Assembly: GCA_036504215.1 (NCBI GenBank)
Contig: DASXVO010000028.1
Span: 124,001-188,000 of the forward strand
DNA from: Vicinamibacterales bacterium
GTDB taxonomy: Bacteria > Acidobacteriota > Vicinamibacteria > Vicinamibacterales > Fen-181
Length of the DNA: 64,000 bases
Direction: 5' to 3'
Shown in pieces: positions 55,310-62,202 of the stretch. The first letter of the stretch is position 1; every line of letters starts with the position of its first letter. The notes below the pieces were generated by a model that did no database searches, was not told the DNA's origin, and saw nothing but the letters and a program-made list of their open reading frames with translations. Both the position numbers and the translations under genes were made by a program.

Positions 55310-55864
55310 TTATCGGGACGGTGACTCTGGCCGCGCCGCGCCGGCGGCCGCCCGACGGGCGCGCAGCAGGAGATCGATCTTCTTGCGCTCGACGGTCTCC
55401 TCGAAGATCCGGAAGCGTGCCTGCTGGGCGGGCTCGAGCACCTCGTCCACCGCGTCGTAGGCCCTGTGAAGTTCCTCGGCCGACCGCGCGTCGAGGTCGC
55501 GCAGTGCCTTCAGTCTCTCGCGTGTCTGCGCTTCGTCGAACTGCGGCGCCCGGAGCAACTGCCCGAGCGACGCGACCAGCTGACGCCGTGCCCGGAGGTT
55601 TCGCCGTCGTGTTTCCTGCAGCGCCTTGAGCCTGGTCAGGAAGTTCGGGAACTGCGCTTCGGTCAGCCTGAGCGTTTCCTGAGCCTGCAAGAGGGTGTAG
55701 GAGTCGAACAGGATTTCGAGGTCCTGCGGAGACAGCACGTCCCTGTTCGCCCTGCCGCCCGCTTCCGGAGGAGTGTTCTGGGCCTGGCCGGCGATCACCA
55801 TTCCCGCGCTGCCCAGCGTCAGCGCCAGCACACAACCGAGCGTCCACCCGATGGTTCGTTTCAT
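55310..55864 (-). CDS. Periplasmic helical protein (CpxP/LTXXQ-like)
   Basis: 184 residues, signal peptide (WTLGCVLALTLGSAGMVIAGQ) and an all-helical mature part rich in Arg, Glu and Leu. LRLTEAQFPNFLTRLKAL and LRDLDARSAEEL resemble LTxxQ-type motifs of CpxP/Spy chaperones and metal sensors. The start at MKRTIGW is chosen because GGAG is 8 nt upstream. It follows the anti-sigma gene in one operon, so envelope-stress feedback is plausible. Confidence 0.7.
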   Translation of the reverse strand: MKRTIGWTLGCVLALTLGSAGMVIAGQAQNTPPEAGGRANRDVLSPQDLEILFDSYTLLQAQETLRLTEAQFPNFLTRLKALQETRRRNLRARRQLVASLGQLLRAPQFDEAQTRERLKALRDLDARSAEELHRAYDAVDEVLEPAQQARFRIFEETVERKKIDLLLRARRAAAGAARPESPSR

Positions 55865-55896
55865 GGTCATGACTCCGTGGTCCAGGAGCCGGTGCG

Positions 55897-56484
55897 CTAC
55901 GGCCGGAGTTCGGCACGCAACAGCCGGTCGAGTTCCACGCGTTCCTGTTCCGACAGCTGCCACACCGCGGTGTCGGCGCTTCCGGGCGAGAGCGCAGCGC
56001 CGCTCTCGCTCACCGCCTCCAGATCGAATCCATCAGCCAGGTGTGTCAACGCGAGCCACTGCCCTTCGGCGGCCGCATCGGCCTCGGCCTGATCAGCACC
56101 GGCCATGGCTCCCGAAAGGGCGGGCGCGGGGACGACGGCCGTCTGCGCCCTGACGGGACTGCGCGGCATCGTCAGCGCGGCCACGAGCACCAGCGCAGAG
56201 ACCCCGGCCGCCAGCGGCACCCAGATCCGCCACGCACCAGTCGGCGACCACCGGGTGACCGCCGGTCGTCCAGCCTCCCCCACGGCCCCAGAGACGCGGG
56301 CGGAGAAGTGCTCCCAGAACAACGGCGATGGCTCGAGGACATCGACCTGCCGCACGTCGGCGAGCAGCGACCGCATCGCCGCGATGTCGCGGCCGCACGA
56401 CTCGCATTCCGCGAGGTGTGGATGCCGCGGCGGATCCGCCTGCTCAATGAGCGCCATCCGCTCGTCCGGGGTCAAATGCTTCAT
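55897..56484 (-). CDS. Anti-sigma factor with zf-HC2 motif
   Basis: 195 residues. The N-terminal zinc motif is HPHLAECESCGRDI (H-x3-C-x2-C arrangement), followed by one membrane helix (WVPLAAGVSALVLVAALTM) and a periplasmic Ala-rich domain. Such proteins bind and silence the ECF sigma factor encoded upstream and release it on an envelope signal. Its ATG overlaps the sigma-gene stop (ATGA). Confidence 0.85.
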   Translation of the reverse strand: MKHLTPDERMALIEQADPPRHPHLAECESCGRDIAAMRSLLADVRQVDVLEPSPLFWEHFSARVSGAVGEAGRPAVTRWSPTGAWRIWVPLAAGVSALVLVAALTMPRSPVRAQTAVVPAPALSGAMAGADQAEADAAAEGQWLALTHLADGFDLEAVSESGAALSPGSADTAVWQLSEQERVELDRLLRAELRP

Positions 56485-57125
56485 AAGGGCTCGCCCGCGA
56501 GCAATCGCCGGAGGTTGTTCAGGGCGTGAAAGAAATTCGCCTTGACCGCGCCCACCGAGATGCCCATTATCCTGGCAATCTCCAGGTGAGGCAGATCCTG
56601 GTATACGCGCAGGATCAGCGTCGCTCGTTGCCTGGGCGGCAGCCGCGCGACGGCGGCCCGCACCAAACCCGCCCGTTCTGCACTGAGCAACTGGCTCACC
56701 GCGTCGGGGTCGTGCGCCGGCAGCGGCTGCTGATCGTCGATCGACTCGGTCCTCAGGGCTCTGGCGCTGACCTTGTTCAGGCAGACGTTCACGGCGATGC
56801 GGTACAGCCAGGTCTTGACCGACGAGTCGCCCTTGAACCGTCCGAGGGCGCGGTACGCGCGCACGAACACGTCCTGCGCAAGATCGGTTGCGTCCTCGTG
56901 ATTTCCGACGAACCGGTAGCACACCAAGTACACGGCGCGCCGGTGACGCACCACCAGCACGTCGAAGGCCTCGGATCGGCCGCCGAGACACTCGCGGACG
57001 AGTTCACGCTCATCCGCGTTGTCCAGGTCGGGCACGCGGGGAACGTCCGACGCGGCCTTCGGGTCGTGTGGCGCCACCCTGATCGTCCACTCGGGCCACG
57101 TAAGGCCCGCCGAGGTGCTGCTCAT
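56481..57125 (-). CDS. ECF sigma factor (RpoE-like)
   Basis: 214 residues with regions sigma-2 (ELVRECLGGRSEAFDVLVVRH, TDLAQDVFVRAYRALGRF) and sigma-4 (RLPPRQRATLILRVYQDLPHLEIARIMGISVGAVKANFFHALNNL). The start at MSSTSAGL is chosen with GGAG upstream. It is followed by its anti-sigma factor in the overlap and by a helical periplasmic protein, so it likely directs an envelope-stress regulon; target promoters were not identified. Confidence 0.92.
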   Translation of the reverse strand: MSSTSAGLTWPEWTIRVAPHDPKAASDVPRVPDLDNADERELVRECLGGRSEAFDVLVVRHRRAVYLVCYRFVGNHEDATDLAQDVFVRAYRALGRFKGDSSVKTWLYRIAVNVCLNKVSARALRTESIDDQQPLPAHDPDAVSQLLSAERAGLVRAAVARLPPRQRATLILRVYQDLPHLEIARIMGISVGAVKANFFHALNNLRRLLAGEPL

Positions 57126-57208
57126 CGCAATCGCACTCCACTCTCGACGGGTTAGACCCGCGGTGGCGGTGCGAGGTTTACAGCACGCTATCACAATCGC
57201 CGAGCCGC

Positions 57209-57237
57209 TTGACTTTCGCCTTTCCTTTGCATAGAGT
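57209..57237 (+). promoter_or_regulatory. lexA promoter
   Basis: TTGACT (57209-57214), 17-bp spacer, TAGAGT (57232-57237). No classical CTGT-N8-ACAG box is visible between it and lexA, so the operator may be of a different type. Confidence 0.55.
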
Positions 57238-57301
57238 CTACCCGACTGGTGCAAGTACAGGCATCAGCTGCGCGAAGCCCGGCAAGCAGGAGGAGGATTG
57301 C

Positions 57302-57907
57302 GTGTTGCCCTTGACCAAGCGCCAGCGGGAAATCCTCGATTTTCTCAACGAGTTCATCCAGCAGCACGGCTACGCGCCGAGCCTCGAAGAGGTCGGCCGT
57401 CGCTTCGGCCTGTCTTCGCTCGCGACGGTGCACAAGCACCTCACGAACCTGCAGGAGAAAGGCTTCATCAAGCGCGCGTGGAATCGCAGCCGGTCGGTCG
57501 AACTCGTGCAGACGCGGCCCGGGGGCCGCGCTGTCGAGTTGCCGCTGCTCGGTTTCGTTGCAGCGGGCGCTCCCATCGAAGCCATCGCCACCGCCGAGTC
57601 GATTGCCGTTCCGGAGGATCTCGTCGGCAAGCGCGACACGTACGTGCTGCGCGTCCGCGGCGAGTCCATGATCGATGAGCAGATCCGCGACGGTGACTTC
57701 GTCATCGTCGAGGATCGGAAGACGGCCGAGAACGGCGAGATGGTGATTGCCCTGCTCGGCAGTTCCGACGTCACGCTCAAGAAGTTCTACCGCGAGAACG
57801 GCCACGTGCGCCTGCAGCCGGCGAATCCGGCCATGCAGCCAATCCTGATCCCGGCAGACCAGATCCAGGTGCAGGGCGTGGTCATCGGCGTGATGCGCAA
57901 GTACTGA
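57302..57907 (+). CDS. lexA: LexA repressor of the SOS response
   Basis: 201 residues. The winged-helix DNA-binding domain (LTKRQREILDFLNEFIQQHG, PSLEEVGRRFGLSSLATVHKHL) is followed by the autocleavage domain: Ala-Gly scissile bond in FVAAGAPIEA, catalytic Ser in RGESMID, and Lys in DVTLKKFYR. RecA-stimulated self-cleavage would release SOS genes. Start is the GTG with AGGAGGAGG 5 nt upstream. Confidence 0.96.
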   Translation: MLPLTKRQREILDFLNEFIQQHGYAPSLEEVGRRFGLSSLATVHKHLTNLQEKGFIKRAWNRSRSVELVQTRPGGRAVELPLLGFVAAGAPIEAIATAESIAVPEDLVGKRDTYVLRVRGESMIDEQIRDGDFVIVEDRKTAENGEMVIALLGSSDVTLKKFYRENGHVRLQPANPAMQPILIPADQIQVQGVVIGVMRKY

Positions 57908-57976
57908 CGGATTGCTGCGACACGCCTTTCGAACGGATCACGAGGAACGGTCGTTCCAGTGCTATCGTGGTACGCC

Positions 57977-58291
57977 ATGGAAGACGCCAAAGCCATCAAC
58001 TTCACCATCGTGCCGGCCGATCCCGAATCGTGCGCGCGGGTCTACGCCAACTTCTGCGCCATCGCACACACGCCGTTCGACCTCACTCTCACGTTCTGCG
58101 AGGTGCTCCCGCTCTCCGAGAAGAACCTGCGCGAGGCGGAGTCCGAGCACGTGGTCCGAGCGCCGGTCCGTGCGAACGTCGTCATCCCGATTCCGATGTT
58201 GCCGAACCTGATTTCGGCGCTGCAGGAGCACATGCGCGTGTTCGGCGATCAGACCCCGCAGCCGGGCTGGAACAAGAACCCGGTGCACTGA
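57977..58291 (+). CDS. DUF3467 family protein
   Basis: 104 residues. INFTIVPADPESCARVYANFCAIAHTPFDLTLTFCEV and VVIPIPMLPNLISALQEHM are the family's features. The domain is uncharacterised. Stop and nth start are 2 bp apart, so it is co-transcribed with nth. Confidence 0.85.
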   Translation: MEDAKAINFTIVPADPESCARVYANFCAIAHTPFDLTLTFCEVLPLSEKNLREAESEHVVRAPVRANVVIPIPMLPNLISALQEHMRVFGDQTPQPGWNKNPVH

Positions 58292-58293
58292 CC

Positions 58294-58989
58294 ATGAAGA
58301 CGACCGGCGACGCGCGTCGCATCTTTGCGAAGCTCGAACGGCAGCATCCGAATGCCGACACCGAGTTGCGCTACGCCAACGCGTTCGAATTGCTGGTGGC
58401 GACGATCCTCTCGGCGCAGACCACCGATGTGGGAGTGAACGAGGTCACGCCAACGCTGTTCGCCCGCTTCCCGGATGCGAGGGCGCTGGCGGCGGCTGAC
58501 ATCGCAGAACTCGAGAAGGCCGTCCAAAAGACGGGGTTCTTCCGGCAGAAGGCGCGCGCCATCGCCGGAATGGCCGCCGCACTGGTGTCCAAGCATGACG
58601 GCAAGGTGCCAGCAAGCATGGAGGCGCTGGTCGAGCTTCCCGGCGTCGGACGGAAGACGGCCAATGTCGTCCTCGGCCACGCGCTCGGCGTGCCAGGCTT
58701 GCCCGTCGATCGACACGTACTGCGGGTGTCCGGTCGGATCGGGCTGGTCGAGTCCGAGGATCCGGAAGTAGTCGAGCAGCAGTTGTGTCGGCTGCTCCCC
58801 CCGGCACGCTGGACGCTGACGTCGGACACGCTCATCCTCCACGGGCGCCGCGTCTGCAAGCCAAAGCCACTCTGCGACCGCTGCGTGGTCCGCGACGAGT
58901 GTACGTTCTACCGGAGCGGCGGTCTGATGGCCGCCGGGCGTGCCAGACCCGCCCGCAGCGCGGCCGGCCCCGTCAAGAAGAGGAAATGA
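58294..58989 (+). CDS. nth: Endonuclease III
   Basis: 231 residues; base-excision glycosylase/AP lyase for oxidised pyrimidines. The helix-hairpin-helix with catalytic Lys is LPGVGRKTANVVLG, and the catalytic Asp is in PVDRHVLRVSGR. A [4Fe-4S] cluster motif, CKPKPLC-DRC-VVRDEC, is present but the first spacing is 5 residues, one shorter than the usual six. It overlaps the next gene by 4 bp (ATGA). Confidence 0.93.
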   Translation: MKTTGDARRIFAKLERQHPNADTELRYANAFELLVATILSAQTTDVGVNEVTPTLFARFPDARALAAADIAELEKAVQKTGFFRQKARAIAGMAAALVSKHDGKVPASMEALVELPGVGRKTANVVLGHALGVPGLPVDRHVLRVSGRIGLVESEDPEVVEQQLCRLLPPARWTLTSDTLILHGRRVCKPKPLCDRCVVRDECTFYRSGGLMAAGRARPARSAAGPVKKRK

Positions 58990-59417
58990 CGCGCGAACGC
59001 TTCCGCGAACTCGTGGCCGAGGCCCTCGACACGATCCCACGGCGCTTTCGCGAGCGGCTCCGGAACGTTGCGGTGGTCGTCGAGGACGAGCCATCGCCCG
59101 CGCTGCTGGCTGAAATGGAAATCGATCCGCCCGACACACTGTTCGGCCTCTACCAGGGCACGCCGCTCACCGAACGCGGATGGGACTACGGCAACACGCT
59201 GCCCGACCGCATCACCATCTACCAGGGACCAATCGAGGACGTCTCGGAGACCGACGACGAGGTAGTGACCGAAATCGGCGAGACGGTGATCCACGAGGTC
59301 GGCCACTTCTTTGGTCTCAGCGAAGAGGAGATCGAAGACATCGAGGAACGATACTGGCAGCGGAGAACCGGCCGGGGTGGTCGGGATGTGGAGCCGGAGG
59401 ATTCCGACGAGGTATGA
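58986..59417 (+). CDS. Minimal zincin-like metallopeptidase
   Basis: 143 residues. The zinc motif HEVGHFFG fits the family of small (about 120-140 aa) zincin-like proteins (DUF1025/PF06262), with NTLPDRITIYQGPIE upstream. The C-terminal tail is acidic. Substrate unknown. Overlaps nth and rsmA by 4 bp each. Confidence 0.9.
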   Translation: MTRERFRELVAEALDTIPRRFRERLRNVAVVVEDEPSPALLAEMEIDPPDTLFGLYQGTPLTERGWDYGNTLPDRITIYQGPIEDVSETDDEVVTEIGETVIHEVGHFFGLSEEEIEDIEERYWQRRTGRGGRDVEPEDSDEV

Positions 59418-60223
59418 CCCACGCCCGCAAGCGTTTCGGTCAGCACTTTCTCGAGGCGGGATGGGCCGAGCGTGTCGTCGCCGCCATCGCCCCGTCCCCC
59501 CTCGATACGCTCATCGAGATCGGTCCGGGCCGGGGTGCCCTGACGTTCGCGCTCGCCAGGCGCGCGCGCCGCGTCATCGCCATCGAGATCGATCGCGACC
59601 TGGCGCCGAGGCTCGCCGAGAGGACGCCACCCAACGTCGAGATCGTGAACGCCGATGTCCTCGACACGGATCTCTCGGGCTACGTGTCCGACGGGGAGGT
59701 CGTGCGTGTCGTGGGCAACCTTCCGTACAACGTCGCCACCCCGATCCTGTTCAAGTTGCTGGTCGAGGCCGACGAGGGGCGCCGGATCCGTGACGCCACC
59801 GTCATGGTGCAACTCGAGGTCGCGGACCGACTCGCGGCGGAACCGGGGTCGAAGGCGTGGGGCGTGCTCTCGATCTGCCAGCAGCTCCGGGCACACATCG
59901 AGCGGCTTCTCGTGCTTCCGCCGAACGCGTTTCGCCCTGCGCCGAAGGTCCATTCCGCGATCGTGCGGCTGGCGTATCGCCCCTCGGCAGCCGCCCTGCT
60001 GCCGGGCGCCCCGATCGAGGCAATGGCCCGAAGCCTGTTCACCAAACGCCGTAAGGTGCTGAGCAACGCGCTGGCGCCATTTGCAGGCGACCGCGGCATC
60101 GACCCGGACGACATCCTGGCGCGCGCGGGCCTCGACCCGCGTCGGCGGCCGGAAACGCTCGATCTGGTGGAACTGGCGCGGCTTGCCGGCCTATTTGTCT
60201 CAGCCGGATCGGCTTCAGCCTAA
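59414..60223 (+). CDS. rsmA: 16S rRNA adenine dimethyltransferase (KsgA)
   Basis: 269 residues. KRFGQHFLEA is the family start; the SAM site is LIEIGPGRGALTFALA, acidic loop VIAIEIDRDL, catalytic NLPYNVATPILF. Dimethylates A1518 and A1519 of 16S rRNA. ATG overlaps the preceding gene's stop; a longer frame is rejected. Confidence 0.96.
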   Translation: MTHARKRFGQHFLEAGWAERVVAAIAPSPLDTLIEIGPGRGALTFALARRARRVIAIEIDRDLAPRLAERTPPNVEIVNADVLDTDLSGYVSDGEVVRVVGNLPYNVATPILFKLLVEADEGRRIRDATVMVQLEVADRLAAEPGSKAWGVLSICQQLRAHIERLLVLPPNAFRPAPKVHSAIVRLAYRPSAAALLPGAPIEAMARSLFTKRRKVLSNALAPFAGDRGIDPDDILARAGLDPRRRPETLDLVELARLAGLFVSAGSASA

Positions 60224-60504
60224 CCCTCATTTGTGCTATAGTTTCGCCAGCCTACCATTCGTCCGCGGCCCTCCCAGCGGCCACGGGTGCAGGGTCTCGC
60301 GTGGCGCCCGCCATCCACCCTGCCACGCAAGTGGATGCCGCCCTCCAGGTGGGGTGCGGTTGTATCCGGAGGTGGCCGCTCGGGCGCGGCCGCACAGAGC
60401 TGGGACCATTCCACGGAGATCGAACCGCAGGGGTTGGCTGCGTCGTCGCACGGCGTTTCAAGGGCCGGTGCACGGTCGGAAATCTGTTCCCGGAATCAAC
60501 GACT
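60224..60504 (+). promoter_or_regulatory. Structured leader of rnj
   Basis: 281 bp without an ORF. TATAGT (60237-60242) is a good -10 but its -35 is poor. In the RNA, GCGUGGC (60299-60305) and GCCACGC (60322-60328) form a stem whose loop contains CAUCCAC (60312-60318), the exact complement of GUGGAUG (60331-60337) two nt downstream: an H-type pseudoknot with 7-bp helices. A GGCC/GGCC mini-hairpin precedes it. Whether the two helices coexist or alternate cannot be told. Confidence 0.6.
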
Positions 60505-62199
60505 ATGACGTTCGCAGGGCCTCAGGAGCCGCGTCGGCCGGCACTCGAAGTGATCCCGCTCGGCGGGCTCGGCGAATTCGGCATGAACATGATGGCGATC
60601 TACTGGGGCGACACGCTGGTCCTGGTGGACGCGGGCGTCATGTTCCCGGATCCGGAATTGCTCGGCGTCGATCTCGTGATTCCGGACCTGACGTATCTCG
60701 AGCAGCGCGGCATCAAGGCGAGCGCCCTCGTGCTGACTCACGGCCACGAAGACCACATCGGCGCGGTGCCGCACGTGATGCGCCTGGTGGACGGCCCAAT
60801 CTACGCGACGCCCTTCACGCTGGCGCTGGTGCGGGCCAAATTGCAGGAGCACCGCATCGCGTTCGACGGGCGGCTCATCGCGGTGCGGCCCCGCGGAACG
60901 ATCGCCGTCGGCGAACTCGTGCTGGAATTCCTGCACGTCACGCACAGCATCCCGGACGCCATCGCGCTGGCCGTGCATTCGCCGGTTGGCACGATCATCC
61001 ACACGGGCGATTTCAAGATCGATCAAACGCCGCTCGATGGCGAGCACTTCGATTTTCACCGGTTTGCGGAGCTCGGGGCCCGGGGTGTGCTGGCGCTGTT
61101 TGCGGACAGCACGAACATCGAACGTCCCGGGTACACCGGATCGGAACTCGACATCGTGGAGGCGTTCGAGGAACTGTTCGCCAGTACGCGCGGCAAACTC
61201 GTCGTGACGTCGTTTGCGACGAGCATCTACCGCATGCAGATCCTGGCGAACCTGGCGCACGAGTTCGGCCGGAAGCTGGCGTTCGTGGGGCGAGGCATGA
61301 TCGAGCACTCGCAGATCGCGCAGGAACTGGGTCACCTGCAGATCCCCCCGGGCATCCTCATCCGGGAGTCGGACGTACGGAATCACCCGGCACGGCAGGT
61401 GCTGTGCATGACCACGGGCAGCCAGGGCGAGCCGATGGCGGCGCTCTCGCGTATCGCCGTCAACGACCATCGCCACGTCAGCATCGAACCTGGCGACCGC
61501 GTGGTCTTCTCGGCCCGTGCCATCCCGGGCAACGACCGGGCGATCGACCGCGTGATCAACCACCTGGCAAGGCGTGGCGCGGATGTGGTGACGGAAGCGA
61601 CCAAGCACGTCCACGTCTCGGGGCACGGGAGCGAGGAAGAGCTGAAGCTGATGCTCTCCATCGTCCGCCCGCGGTACTTCGTGCCGATCCACGGCGAGTA
61701 CCGACAGCGTTCACGCTACGCGCGGCTGGCTGAGCGCCTCGCGGGAGCGTCGCCGGCGCGCCTCGGCGTGCTGCTGATCGAGAACGGTGACGTCGTGCGA
61801 CTCGATGGCGAGACAGGACAGGTGGCCGCGCGCGTGCCGACGGGAAGGGTGCTCATCGACGGCCCCGGCATCGGCGAGGTTGCCGATGAGGTACTGCGCG
61901 ATCGCCGCCATCTCGCGGCGGACGGGCTGGTTGTGCCGGTGCTGGCCATCAACAAGCAAACGGGAGGCATCGAGGGCGTCCCCGACATCATCACGCGCGG
62001 GCTGGTGCTGGAGCCGAACGCCGACGAGCAACTGCGCGAGGCGGGACGGATCATCGTCGAGGTCCTGGACGCCATCAGCGCCGAGGAGCGCACAGACCGC
62101 GGGCTCGTGCAGGAGAAGATCCGCGTTGAACTTCGTCGGTTCTTTCGCAAACATTCCAACCGCCGGCCGCTCGTCCTGCCGGTGATCATGGAGATCTAG
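60505..62199 (+). CDS. rnj: Ribonuclease J
   Basis: 564 residues. The metallo-beta-lactamase core has LTHGHEDHIGAVPHVM (HxHxDH), HVTHSIPDAIALAV and HTGDFKID; the beta-CASP domain has ADSTNIERPGYTGSE, VTSFATSIYRMQ and SGHGSEEELKLML, and PIHGEYRQRSRYA completes the site. A C-terminal domain follows. Makes 5'-to-3' exonuclease/endonuclease cuts in RNA decay and maturation. The long structured leader suggests autoregulation. Confidence 0.95.
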   Translation: MTFAGPQEPRRPALEVIPLGGLGEFGMNMMAIYWGDTLVLVDAGVMFPDPELLGVDLVIPDLTYLEQRGIKASALVLTHGHEDHIGAVPHVMRLVDGPIYATPFTLALVRAKLQEHRIAFDGRLIAVRPRGTIAVGELVLEFLHVTHSIPDAIALAVHSPVGTIIHTGDFKIDQTPLDGEHFDFHRFAELGARGVLALFADSTNIERPGYTGSELDIVEAFEELFASTRGKLVVTSFATSIYRMQILANLAHEFGRKLAFVGRGMIEHSQIAQELGHLQIPPGILIRESDVRNHPARQVLCMTTGSQGEPMAALSRIAVNDHRHVSIEPGDRVVFSARAIPGNDRAIDRVINHLARRGADVVTEATKHVHVSGHGSEEELKLMLSIVRPRYFVPIHGEYRQRSRYARLAERLAGASPARLGVLLIENGDVVRLDGETGQVAARVPTGRVLIDGPGIGEVADEVLRDRRHLAADGLVVPVLAINKQTGGIEGVPDIITRGLVLEPNADEQLREAGRIIVEVLDAISAEERTDRGLVQEKIRVELRRFFRKHSNRRPLVLPVIMEI

Positions 62200-62202
62200 A
62201 CC

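Noticed and set aside
57238-57301. LexA operator upstream of lexA
   Set aside because: No convincing dyad of the E. coli or Gram-positive type was found; Acidobacteriota boxes are not known to me, so none is called.
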